The translations under genes and the position numbers were made by a program. The notes under the pieces were generated by a model that was not told where the DNA came from, did not search any database, and was given only the letters and a program-made list of their open reading frames with translations. A stretch of 64,000 nt of DNA from Tupaia tana (taxonomy: Eukaryota; Chordata; Mammalia; Scandentia; Tupaiidae), in NCBI GenBank assembly GCA_026018925.1, contig JAKSZU010000018.1:3070920-3134919 (forward strand), in the 5' to 3' direction. Positions 42,099 through 52,045 of this stretch are shown in pieces; within the stretch, counting starts at the first letter, position 1; each line of letters begins with the position of its first letter.

Positions 42099-43440
42099 AC
42101 GAAAATCACCAAAGATAAAAAGGATAACGGGGTCTTCACTCAAGGACAGCAAAACAGTTTCCTTTCAAGTGCACACGGACTTCATCTAAATAAATCATGT
42201 CCCGTGTACATACATCTTAGCAAATTTAAAAATAATTCAAATCATACAAAGTGTGTTCTCTGACCATAAAGGAATTAAAGCAGACATCTATGACAGAAAG
42301 CTACTTAGAAAATCCCCCAAACATTTGGGAATTAAACAACACACTTCTAAATAATCCCCAAGTCAGAAAGTAAGTCACAAGGGAAATCAGAAAATATTTC
42401 AAATGGAATGAAAATGAAAACGCAACAAGCCAAAATGTGTGGGCTGCAAGTAAAACAGCGTTTGGTGGGAAGTTTACGGCGCTAAAGGCTTACATTAGAA
42501 AAGAAGGTCATTTTTAAATATATAATTTAAGCTTCCACCTTCAGAAACCAGTAAAAGGAAGACCAAATTAAATCTGAAGTGAGCAAAAGGAAAGAAATAA
42601 CCAAGACAGAAACAGGTATGAATAAACTTAAAAACAGAAAAACGATAGATAAAATCAGTAAAACCAAAAAAGCTGATTATTTCAAAAGATTAAAATATTA
42701 ATAAACCTATAGCCGACCAATAAAAAAAGAGAAAAGACAAAAAGTGACTAAAGGCCCTCACACAGATCTGGGGGCGTTCAGAGGATAACGCAGTAATACC
42801 AGAAACCGCTGTAGGATGCACTTGACGACTTGGGCGACACTGACCAGCTCTTACAGGACACTGACTGCCAAAAGGCATTCCGGAAGTAGTGACAGCCTCG
42901 CTCGTCCTGGGTCTAGTTAACACATGGAGTCTGCAGTTAAACCCTCCCCAGAAGGAAACATTCAGACCCAGAAGGTTTTGCTGTCAATTACACCAAACAT
43001 TTAATGAAGGAAAAATACGAACTCTACACCCCCTCCTCCAGAAACAAACAAGGGGAAAACCCCTCCTGAGTCGGCATTACCAGGTACCAAAACCTGTGCA
43101 GAACACCCGAGAAAGGAAACCTACAGATTAGTAGCCCTCACGAACATATAGACGCAAACATCTTCATCAAAATATTAGCAGCACAAAGCCATCAATAAGG
43201 GTAAAGCCCGTCTCCAAGTAGAATTTACCCTGGAACGCCAGACTAGATCGATGTGAGAGAATCAGTCACTGTGACCACTATATTAACAGATGAAGAATGA
43301 AAGCAACAGCGCTGTCTCCGAAAGTGCAGAGAATGCATTTTACCAAATCTAACACCCATTCATGATTTTAAAATAAGTAAATAAAACTCTTGGCAAACTC
43401 TGACTACAAGGGAATTTCCCTAACCTGATAAAGGACATCT
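42002..43440 (+). mobile_element. LINE-1 ORF2 remnant, non-coding
   Basis: AGGATGGCTATATTAATATC, TAAAGCAGACATCTATGACA, TTTGGTGGGAAGTTTACGGC, AAGAAATAACCAAGACAGAA, TCAAAATATTAGCAGCACAA and ACCATGCA-like later text follow LINE-1 ORF2 (endonuclease/RT region). Stops in all frames. An A run of about 40 lies at 42058-42097. Its internal order shows it is not the 5' part of the LINE-1 tail at 40240-41335, which lies upstream. Confidence 0.8.
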
Positions 43441-43449
43441 AACTTCTCT

Positions 43450-43528
43450 TTTCTTCTCACTGTCTCTGTTTCTCTCTAATGAGCACATGTGCCCTACGGC
43501 AACAACCTTAAAAAAAAAAAAAAAAAAA
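43450..43528 (+). mobile_element. 3' end of a long-form SINE (5' truncated)
   Basis: TTCTCACTGTCTCTGTTTCT then GCCCTACGGCAACAACCTTA and an A run. Confidence 0.75.
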
Positions 43529-43689
43529 GACTATGTGCCCAAAAAACAAATGAATTCCACTGCATGTAAATTTTAAAATAAATCTGTGAAAAACAAAACA
43601 CATACATACACATTCCCTGATCATGCTCCTATGTGTGATCTTACAGATACATTTTAGAATAAGTGTACTTTTATTTTTATGTTATTTAT

Positions 43690-43912
43690 TTTAATTTATT
43701 TATTTGAGATTTTTGCTACAGGGTGTGTGCACTCACTAGAGAGACAGAGAGACAGAAAGCAAAAAATCACCCCCTTCTCCATTCTCCTCTTGAAATTTTG
43801 GGCATGCACGCTCACACGCCCAGTGTGAGTTTAAGCTACCGGGTCCAGAACTCAAACCGCCGTCAACTAGGTGGGGGTCCAGCAACGTACCCATTAAACC
43901 GTCTGCTGGCCC
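43690..43912 (-). mobile_element. Long-form SINE, minus strand, with an internal deletion
   Basis: TTTTTGCTACAGGGTGTGTG, AGCAAAAAATCACCCCCTTC (body shortened), CCATTAAACCGTCTGCTGGC. Confidence 0.85.
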
Positions 43913-43939
43913 CCCCATTTACAATTGTTATACGTTAAC

Positions 43940-44260
43940 TACTTATTTATTTCGAGAGAGAGACAAGCACCCTCACAGCATCTCGGGCCCAACCCTCCCC
44001 AGCCGACCCAGCCAGTGCTGGGGGCCTGGTGTGTGCAAATCCATCTGGGAAATGAAGCCTCGTCTTCCACACAGCCTCCAGCCCAGCAGTGTGAGCTGCC
44101 TGTGCCACCACGGCTGGGTCTCACCACAGTTTAAGTTGTCGCTCTCCGACCCCCGAGGGCCTCCTGCTGATATTACCGTCAGCCAACGGTGAGTGCGGTG
44201 GTGCGCCGTCACCCAGAGTGGCTGTGCCTCTCGCTGGCCGTGTCTGACTTCCTCATTTGA
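43940..44260 (-). repeat. Third SINE type, minus strand, degenerate
   Basis: On the minus strand it ends GAGGGTGCTTGTCTCTCTCT then CGAAATAAATAAGTAG, matching the 3' end of the copies at 16430 and 18800. The 5' part is poorly preserved. Confidence 0.45.
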
Positions 44261-44262
44261 CG

Positions 44263-44312
44263 ACGGTGACAGCACAGGGGAGACGGCGGTGACAGCATGG
44301 GGAGACGGCGGT
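44263..44312. repeat. Short tandem repeat, unit about 22-24 bp
   Basis: GACGGTGACAGCACAGGGGA, then GACGGCGGTGACAGCATGGG, then GACGGCGGTAA: about two and a half copies. Confidence 0.75.
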
Positions 44313-44423
44313 AAGTAACCTCACTTTCATTTTCTGAGTTTCCCACACGTAGGAGATAAAAGGCTGTTCACATTTCGTTCTCAAGAATCATTTCCTGTGA
44401 CCTCAAAGATAACAAGTAACTTC

Positions 44424-44600
44424 TGGGGCCAGCTCCAGGCGTGGTGGTTAAGGTGGTCGGATCCCACGTGGCCAACCGCGCATTTCGAGTCTTGAAAGAC
44501 ATGCGAGGCACGTGTGTTCGTGCCCGAATTCCCGAGGGGCGAATGGAGAAGGGGTGGTGACACGGCCATCCTCCCTGGGGAGGGGTCTCAGGTGCCCGAG
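44424..44600 (+). mobile_element. Long-form SINE, 3' part lost
   Basis: TGGGGCCAGCTCCAGGCGTG, CGAATGGAGAAGGGGTGGTG body; the pyrimidine stretch and tail are missing. Confidence 0.7.
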
Positions 44601-44686
44601 AGCAACAAGGACAGAAGTGATGTCTACGTACGGCTCCACGGTTCCGCGGCCCACAATTACCTTTCATTAATTAGACACTATAGCTC

Positions 44687-44936
44687 CGGGATCAGCAGTT
44701 GGAGTAACGGTTACGTAGCTGGACTCTCACGTAGTCGACCACAGTTAGAGCCCCGGACCCAGCAACTTAAAACACGCCAGGTATGAGTGTGTGCGTGCCC
44801 AAGATCCCAAGAGGAGAATGGAGAAGGGATTGTGGAGTGGCCATCCCCCCGGGGAGGGGTGATTTCTTGCTTTCTGTCTCTGTCTCTCCAGTGAGAGCAC
44901 ACACCCTACAGCAAAAATCTCTCTTAAAAAAAATTA
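44687..44936 (+). mobile_element. Long-form SINE
   Basis: GGGATCAGCAGTTGGAGTAA start, CACCCTACAGCAAAAATCTC end. Confidence 0.88.
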
Positions 44937-45089
44937 GGAGCTCCCAAAGACTGAACACTTACAAGGAGAGAAAGCAGCTGTCCCCAGTCCTGGGCTCTGC
45001 GATGGCCCCGTCACCGTCGGCGCTCGCCGCCCCTGTGTGAGCTCACAGTGTGCTTGTCCTTGGGCTGGGAGGTCAGCTCCAGGTTGGGA

Positions 45090-45150
45090 GCACTTTGGGG
45101 ACTTTATATATGAAACCGAGACGCAGAGGTCACCCAGGTGCACTCCTACC
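45090..45150 (+). repeat. MIR-like remnant
   Basis: ATGAAACCGAGACGCAGAGG followed by TCACCCAGG resembles the MIR core. It is short and degenerate. Confidence 0.35.
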
Positions 45151-45338
45151 TCGCCATCAAGGTTGGGGTTACTGGGGGCCAGAGGGACGCAGAAATACAA
45201 CACTCCGCAGTGCCGGGCCCCCACGGAAAGGTTCTGGGTACACACCCGGAGGCCGCCCTGCATGCTGGGCGCACACGTCCACGACCCACGGCTGGCTTTG
45301 GCTAGGAGGCGGGTCACAGCACCAGAGCCTGCTGGGCA

Positions 45339-45339
45339 T

Positions 45340-45381
<42 letters not shown>
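45339..45381. repeat. (CT)n microsatellite, probably a SINE tail
   Basis: About 20 CT units followed by AAATAAACATTTAAAAAAAA, which suggests the tail of an old SINE. Confidence 0.85.
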
Positions 45382-45383
<2 letters not shown>

Positions 45384-45429
45384 AAGAGGTAAATAAACAT
45401 TTAAAAAAAAGAAGCAGAAAGAATGGGTC

Positions 45430-47007
45430 AGAAGAGTTGGGAACAGGAAAAACCCTAGTGACCAGCTCCGCTAGGATGAAGGCAGCTGCGAGGGAGGAAA
45501 GGGGGCTGGGGGAGCGAGTGACCCCGGGTCCCCGGCCCCCAGACGACAGGCGGCAGGGCAGGGCAAGCAGGTGGCCAGCTTGGCCCACGAGTCAGCCCTG
45601 CAAGGTCCAGGAAAGCCGCTCGGTTCTGCCTCGGCCAGACGGCCTCCCCAGACGCCTCCAGCTCTGACGCCACACCTCTGCTTCTTTGTAACACGTGGCG
45701 TCAGAGCGAGAGGCCGGAGAGGCAGCCCCAGGTTCCTGAGCAGAAACTGCAGAAGCCCTGTGCTGGCAGGGCCGAGGGGTGACCTCAGTGACTTCCCACT
45801 CCCTGCAGGAATCCCCGCCGTGGTGCTCTCGGTGCCCCCTTTGAATTCTTCCAATAATAACAGGGTTCCCAGCTCGCACAGCAATTTGGTTTTTAAGGTT
45901 AATATTCGGCAAACTCTCCCTTAAGATGAAATGAAATCAGCTCCCACTCAGCACTCACAAATCAAAGAGGGGCTTCCCTGTGGTCACCCAGGACACGGCT
46001 CTTCCTCCCAGCCTTGGTGCTCTCCGATCGGCGCACCGGCCCAGCAGAGCACAGGGAGGGCGGCAAGTCTGCTCATCACGGGCTGGGGCTGAGAAAGTCC
46101 CGTCACAGGCGGGGGCCCGTCCTCTCGGGACGCATCCCTAAATGCCCGTTGCAGTCGTTGTTGGGGGGTTTTGCATTTCTGTTTTGGGGGGTTTTAGGCA
46201 GGGCTGGCTGCACCGTAACCCCCCCGTCAGCTCACGGGTAGCTAGGTCGGCAGTACACACCGGCCCAGATCTTGGGGCGGGCATGGGCCAGGAGTGACAC
46301 CCAGACCCCCCCACGGCCCGGCCTGCATCAGTCGGTGCTCACGGCTGCGCTGGGCCCCGGCAGTTGTTTTTTAACTTTAAAAAGCAATATTTGAAATGGT
46401 GGGTAAATTCTCAGGCTAGCCCGAGAGAAAAGTCACCATTCTATTAAGCAAAACAAAGAAAAATGAGTAAGAAATGGTTTGGTAGTGCTTCAGAGGAGGG
46501 AAGGGGCACACCTCTGTGAGACCGGATCCGAGGAACACGGGGCCAGCGGTCCTCCCAGATGCAGGGCCCTCAAAGAACAGCACTTCCCCCACCCGCGGTG
46601 CCCTGGTGCCAGCTCGCCAGGCTGGCACTGCCCACATCATGGCGCGTACCCAGGTGGCTAAAAAGGCCGTGGGGTTAGAGCACGGAGTCTGCACTTCTTC
46701 CTCCTTTTGACAAATATGGGCCTAGCAGGTGGACGGGGTGGACAGAAGGAGAACAACTCCGGCGCAAGGAAACTCCGACCAGAGTCTCGGTCTAAGTCCC
46801 TACGATCAGCAGCGAGTGAGAACCGGAGCTCCACAGCGCTGAGGGCCAGGCGTGGGCGGCGAGTGAGCAGGGGCAGGCTGTGGAGCTCCGGGAGCAGGGA
46901 GCGGGGCGCAGGAGAGGAGGGGCGGACGCGCAGGTGCGGTCGGTCGTGGGTCCCGGAGTGCCCAACCCGGTGTCATCCCAAGGTCCCTGTCAGAGGTAGG
47001 CAGGAGG
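45430..47007. other. GC-rich unique intergenic sequence
   Basis: No certain repeat or exon. The long antisense frames here lack any recognised domain. Confidence 0.45.
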
Positions 47008-47243
47008 GGGACCAGCAGTTGGCGTAGTGGCTATGTCGCTGGACTCCCATGTAGTTAACCATGGTTTGAGTTCCGGACCCGGTGGCTTCAACTCACGCTG
47101 GGCATGTGTGCGTGTGTGCCCAAGATCCCGAGAGGAGAATGGAGGAGAAGGGATTGAGGCGTGGCCATCCCCCCTAGGGGGTGATTTCTTGCTTTCTGTC
47201 TGTCTGTCTTTCTTTTTGCGCCCTATAGTAAAAACCTCTCTCT

Positions 47244-47271
<28 letters not shown>
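47008..47271 (+). mobile_element. Long-form SINE joined to LINE-1 flank
   Basis: GGGACCAGCAGTTGGCGTAG start, a long A tail, then LINE-1 text that matches the right flank of the 25813 SINE. No matching TSD lies to its left (GGTAGGCAGGAGG). Confidence 0.92.
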
Positions 47272-47275
<4 letters not shown>

Positions 47276-47394
47276 CATTAGAAACTCAAGTTTGGCAGCC
47301 TAACTTATAAACCATAACAAAGTTAAGTCTGCCCAAGAACACGAGAATGTTTGATCAGTAGAAAAGTTACGGATATGCTATGCCGTAGTAACAG
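47272..47394 (+). repeat. Copy of the LINE-1 segment at 26081-26201
   Basis: Both stretches read GAAACTCAAGTTTGGCAGCC then TAACTTATAAA and end GTAACAG/CTAACAG. I count about 14 differences over about 122 bases by eye. Confidence 0.88.
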
Positions 47395-47395
47395 G

Positions 47396-47665
47396 GCTTA
47401 CCCCACAGCACAACGGTTACATTCTGCTCAGAGGAAGCCAGACTCCACAAGGCCCGCCAGGCTTCAAGTCCCAGCCCTGGCAACGCGACGGCACTTGGTT
47501 ATGCATGCCCGTGTGTGTTCTTGGGATCCCGACGGGAGGCAGACTTGGAGGAAAAGGGTTTTGGTGTGACCAGGCCCCTCTGGGGGTTCTTCTCTCCCCT
47601 CTCCCTCTCTCTCTTACGCATGAACAGACACCCTCTGGCATAAAAGAAAAAAAAGGAAATTGACA
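47396..47665 (+). repeat. Degenerate tRNA-type SINE
   Basis: CACAGCACAACGGTTACATT (A-box-like), CAGGCTTCAAGTCCCAGCCC (B-box-like), CTCTCCCTCTCTCTCTTACG and an A-rich tail. Confidence 0.5.
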
Positions 47666-47704
47666 AAACATAAAATTAACCCATTTAAAACAAACAATTT
47701 AGTC

Positions 47705-47850
47705 GGGGCCAGCAGGTAGCATAATGCTTAAGGTCCTAGACTCCAACTTGTTGACAGTGGTTCACGTCCCAGACCCAGTGGCTTGAAAACCACACTAGGC
47801 ATGTGTGTTTGCCAAAATCCTGAGGGGAGAATGGAGGATAAGGATCAGCC
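47705..47850 (+). mobile_element. Long-form SINE, 3' truncated
   Basis: CGGGGCCAGCAGGTAGCATA start, GGGGAGAATGGAGGATAAGG body; the pyrimidine stretch and tail are missing. Confidence 0.8.
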
Positions 47851-48714
47851 AGTGGGAGTCCAGCACCTTCGGAATGCATCCTCACTGGAGCCTGTGTCAG
47901 GGATTCTGTGGCCAAGCAACCTCCTGTCTCTGGCCGGACGGGTCCGCTGGTCCTGCCTGCAGATAGGAGGAGCAGGGTTCTGGCATAGAAGGGACTGGGC
48001 CGGGCGGGCCCACGGAGGGCAGAGTGCGCAGGCCTCAGCACTCACACCGGCTAGTCCCAGGCCTGGCTGCCAGCCAGGGAGAAGAGGCCCTGTGGTTCTG
48101 GAAAGCCCCAGACCCCCAGAGACAGGAAAGAGGACAAGGCCGGGAAGACCCCGGACACCGTCGAATGCTGGCCTCGGGCCCACGGAGAAACAGCTGCATT
48201 TCTAGAGAAGCTCCCCAAGGTCTCCGGCCAGGTCCACAGCCTCTCCCATGGCGAAGAAGTCCAGCTCTGTGCCAGTGTCCCCTCCTCTGTCACTTACAGG
48301 AACGCGTCCTTGGATTTAGGGCCAGTAGTCCAGTCACGCCGAGGTCTGTAAGGTAATCACGCATGCAGAGACGGGACCACAGTCACGCGCTCTGCTGTTG
48401 GGGTGCAGACATCTGGCTGCGGGCCCCCATGCCCATGGCCAGTCAAACGCGGGCCTGGTGACGGGTCCAGTCTCAGCACTAGTACCCTGGGCGTCCCTCC
48501 TCAGAACAGGCTTGCCAGGCCCAAAGCGCCCGCACGGCGGGGAGCTGCGAGCTCGGCCCGGGCACCTGAGGACGGGGCTCACGCCTCACAGCCCCCACCC
48601 GAGCGCCTCGTCCAGCACCGCTACGGCCACAGGAGGTGACACCAAGACAGGAGGGCAGTGAGGTCGCGGGAGAGCAGGGCATGAGGGAGACCTTCCAGGC
48701 CAGGCACGTTGCTA
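47851..48714. other. Unique GC-rich sequence
   Basis: No repeat, exon or RNA recognised. Confidence 0.45.
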
Positions 48715-48793
48715 TAGGGTCATCGGAAAAGTCATGATGCATTTTTCTATGTTTTCCTATGCAAAAATGCATCATGATTTCCCCAACAACCTA
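48715..48793. mobile_element. Mariner-like MITE, near-palindromic, 79 bp
   Basis: It starts TAGGGTCATCGGAAAAGTCA and ends CATGATTTCCCCAACAACCTA, with TA at both ends as the target duplication. The arms CATGATGCATTTTT (48733-48746) and AAAAATGCATCATG (48763-48776) are exact reverse complements. The structure parallels human MADE1, though the sequence differs. Confidence 0.8.
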
Positions 48794-48975
48794 GTAAACT
48801 CAGTTCCTTGCCTGAAAATGGGCCACATGGAAGCTGTCGTGGGCGCTGTACGGGTGACAGGCCTGACGCTGTGACACCCCGGCAGTGTGAACAGCAGCCA
48901 GGCCTGGGGGCTCCGCCTCCTGCTACTTTGGACCTGGGGACCCGTTTCCTCTCAGGAAAACGGGGTGTGTTCCAG

Positions 48976-49043
48976 TAGGTTGTCCTAAATGCTGTGACAC
49001 ATTTTGGCATAGAAAAAATACATCATGACTTTTTAGAAAACCC
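48976..49043. mobile_element. Related mariner-like MITE
   Basis: TAGGTTGTCCTAAATGCTGT, TTTGGCATAG, then AAATACATCATGACTTTTTA. Same family as 48715-48793 by its termini. The right end has decayed. Confidence 0.7.
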
Positions 49044-49810
49044 CGCCGAAGCTGACGCAGGCCCAAGCGGGCACTCCCCCCTCAGCACTCCCTTCCGTTC
49101 CCGGGGCGCTGCACCGTGCTGAAGATGCCACGGGACGCTTTCTTCATGCCAGAGCCCTGGAGAAAGAGCCAGCTTCCTCGTCACCCCCTGGTATTTTCTA
49201 CAAAGCACGTCTGAGGCCGCAGGGGAAGGTGCTGCCAAGGCGTCCACACCCACGGCCTGAGCAGAGTCCTGACCCGTGACCGGGGAGTCGAAGGAGAGGG
49301 GCCCTCACCAGACGCCAGGGAAGGTGGGAGGTCTGCACCCAGACCCCGGCAGCTCTGAGCTGCACCTCGGCCTCCTGCCCCCCCCCCCCCCCCAGAGAGG
49401 CGGGGAGGGAGCCGTGGCCAGACAAGACGTGCGGGCCACACACCCAGCACAGCCTGCCCTAGTCGCGCCGTGTGGACGAGGTGAGTCAGAGCAGCCCACA
49501 GGCCACATGTGGGTCCATTACTGCTACAGCACCCCACCCTCGCCGAGGGCACATGGCAGGGCCCTGGGCTGGGAGCACAGTGACAGCAGAGCCCGCCTTC
49601 AGATACTGCCGCCTGCTCTGGAGGTCAGAGCATCTGGAGGGCTGGCTCCAAGCCCCATTCACTGCGACGCTGGGTTCTCTGGTGACGGCACCTGGAGTCG
49701 AGACCACTCAGAGACTGCAGAGCCTGGGGCAGAAAGCACCGTCGGCCCCCAGCCAAGCCAAGGGCACTGGATTTTCTCTCACCTACCAAGTATGCTAGGG
49801 TTGGAGCACA
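49044..49810. other. Unique GC-rich sequence with a poly(C) run
   Basis: A run of about 15 C lies at 49378-49393. No repeat or exon is recognised. Confidence 0.5.
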
Positions 49811-49819
49811 AGCATTTTT

Positions 49820-50040
49820 TATTCTTAATTTTGCCATAGGGCACATGTACTGGAGAAAGACGGGGCTGGGCAGTAAGAAATCACCCTCCAAGAGGATGAC
49901 CACACCGCAATCCCCTCCCCCCCCCCCCCCGGGATTTCGGCACGCACAAGCGCCTGGTGTTCCCTTCGAGCCGGGAGGCCGGGACTCGAACCCCGCAGCC
50001 GGCCATGTGGGATTCCTCCAGCCGTCCCACACCACCCCCG
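49820..50040 (-). mobile_element. Long-form SINE, minus strand, diverged
   Basis: TTTTGCCATAGGGCACATGT, AGAAATCACCCTCCAAGAGG, GCCGGGACTCGAACCCCGCA. A run of C at about 49917-49930 interrupts it. Confidence 0.8.
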
Positions 50041-50086
50041 CTGCCCACCGCGGGTCCCGTGTGTCCGTCAGTGTTCTTACAGAACA

Positions 50087-50135
50087 AGAACACACACACA
50101 CATACACAGAAGAACATCCGTGTATGTGTGTGTGC
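50087..50135. repeat. (AC)n and (TG)n microsatellites
   Basis: An AC run with TACAC interruption then GTGTATGTGTGTGTG. Confidence 0.8.
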
Positions 50136-50379
50136 TTGTGCGTGGAGAGAGAGAACGACTCTTTGAAAAAGTTTAAACAGGAAAAAACGTGTTGCTTCGG
50201 AAGTTTGAGAAGCACCGTGGGAAATGCTTCATGGTTTGCAGAGTTCATTTTCAGTCTCAGAAATCCCTTAGTGGGGAAAATGCCAGACATTGAAAAAGTT
50301 CTCTCGTCATAGTCTGAATTTGTTTTGTCTCAAAGAGACTGGATAGGTGGGCTTATTTTAATATCTACCAGGGGCGGAG

Positions 50380-50495
50380 ACTTCAAAAAGTCCGTAGGAA
50401 AATGAAATTAAAGTATAACTTTATTTTGGCACAAAATTTTGAAATTTATGCATAGGTTTTCCACAATATGCATCTTTCTTGGGTTTTTTTGAAGA
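50380..50495. mobile_element. Mariner-like MITE of a second family
   Basis: ACTTCAAAAAGTCCGTAGGA at one end and TTTTTTTGAAG at the other form inverted termini. Inside is AATTAAAGTATAACTTTATT and TTATGCATAGGTTTTCCACA, as in a MITE type common in mammals (CTTCAAAAAGTTCATGGAAAA ends). Confidence 0.65.
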
Positions 50496-51292
50496 TGCCT
50501 CATACACACATTTACACGGAATCCTGTACGTATCCGAGAGAAGGAGCCTACGCCCTACTGCAGGCGGCCACTCATCTTGGCAAAACCATCGGCGTATTCG
50601 GAACTCATGCCTTCCTGGACAGGCGCAGACCCCCCTGCAGCTGGGCAGCTCCTGGCGGAGGGCCAGTGCACATCCGTCCACACCGCATGGGAGGGTCGTC
50701 ATGCTGCCAGTTCTCCCAGTACCCTCGGCCCAGGAAACGGGCCCACCCGCTGCGCAGCTCTGGGTGATCCACCGCCCTGCCTGGGCCGCGGAGCTGCCCT
50801 CCGGAGGGCCTTCTCTGTCCTGCTCTCGACCCTCACCGTCGCATCAGGACACGTGAGGGCTCTCCTGCTGAACGTGAGTAATGTCTGAACCCCTTTTAGC
50901 AACTGAAGCTCCTGTTTCCCTCCCTGCCCCTGGCGGGTCCCTGTCCGTGGGTGCTTTGGAGCAGGGGACGGCTGGGTGGGGGCAGGTGCTGGGGCAAAGA
51001 CACTTGTCACACGGACCTGCCAAGGGGTGGATACAAGGTCCCATGTGGGTGTCCCTTGGAGCTGGAGGCCTGTCAGTGAATCGAGACTCCTGGGAAGCCC
51101 ATGGGTTTAGTGCATCCCATGGGGTCGGGACAGCACACTGTCACCTGGGTCGCAGGCAGGAGCCGGGACTCAGACTCTGACTCTGCCAGCAGTGGCCGCG
51201 GCATCGGGAGGTTCTGTAATACTCAGGCTTCCCTTGTTCTCGCCCCTCAGTTACAGGCTTGCTGATCCTCCATCAAGAAATGAACTCCACGC

Positions 51293-51558
51293 GGGACCAG
51301 CAGTTAGCGTGATGGCTATGTTGCTGGACTCCCATGTAGTTGACCACGGTTCGCGTCCCGGACCCAGTGGCTTAAACTCATGCCGGGCACGTGTGCACGC
51401 GTGCCCAAGATCCCGAGAGGAGAACGGAGGAGAGGGGATTGCGATGTGGCCATCCCCCCGGGGGGGTGATTTCTCGCTTTCTGTCTCTCTATCTCTCTCT
51501 GTCTGGCGAGTGCACGCGCCCTATAGCGAAAACCTCTCCAAAAAAAAAAAGAAAAAAA

Positions 51559-51610
<52 letters not shown>

Positions 51611-51619
51611 AGAAAGAAA
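51293..51619 (+). mobile_element. Long-form SINE with perfect 18-bp TSD and (GAAA)n tail
   Basis: GGGACCAGCAGTTAGCGTGA start. AAGAAATGAACTCCACGC stands unchanged at 51275-51292 and 51620-51637. The tail grew into (GAAA)n (about 51560-51619). By its TSD it is among the youngest insertions here. Confidence 0.96.
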
Positions 51620-51670
51620 AAGAAATGAACTCCACGCCGGGGGTAGGGAAGAGGAAGGGAGCAGTGTCAA

Positions 51671-51770
51671 GCAGTTCATGGAAAAATGGAATTAAAGTAA
51701 TAAGCTTACTTTGGTGAAAAAAAATTTCTAAATGCATACATAGGTTTTTTATCATTTGCATTTTTTCCTG
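51671..51770. mobile_element. MITE of the second family, diverged
   Basis: GTTCATGGAAAAATGGAATT, then AAATGCATACATAGGTTTTT and CATTTGCATTTTTTCC. It is related to 50380-50495. Confidence 0.65.
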
Positions 51771-52045
51771 GCCTCTGGGGCAGCCTGTGACGTGCTTTGA
51801 CTAGTAGACTGCAACTCGCAAAGCTAGGCAGCTTCCACCTGTGTCCCCTCGGATCGTTCTCACCACTACTGGAAGCTGCTGGGATGGAAGGCTTCTGCAT
51901 GGCCACTGTCGCACAAGTGAGCCCAGATGAGACTAGCCGAAGGGTCACCCCATCAGCCTGCGGAATCCTGAGGAACAGTACCTCACTGCTAGCTGCAGCT
52001 GCTATGTTGGGGGTATTTGTCACGCAGCAATGCTGACTGATACAT
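51771..52045 (+). mobile_element. Old MaLR/MLT1-type LTR, plus strand
   Basis: Toward its end it reads TGTTGGGGGTATTTGTCACG and CAGCAATGCTGACTGATA, the typical end of these LTRs. Upstream text is partly conserved. No viral gene. Confidence 0.55.

Noticed and set aside
42002-43440. Functional LINE-1 reverse transcriptase
   Set aside because: All frames are closed by stops and indels and only part of ORF2 remains.
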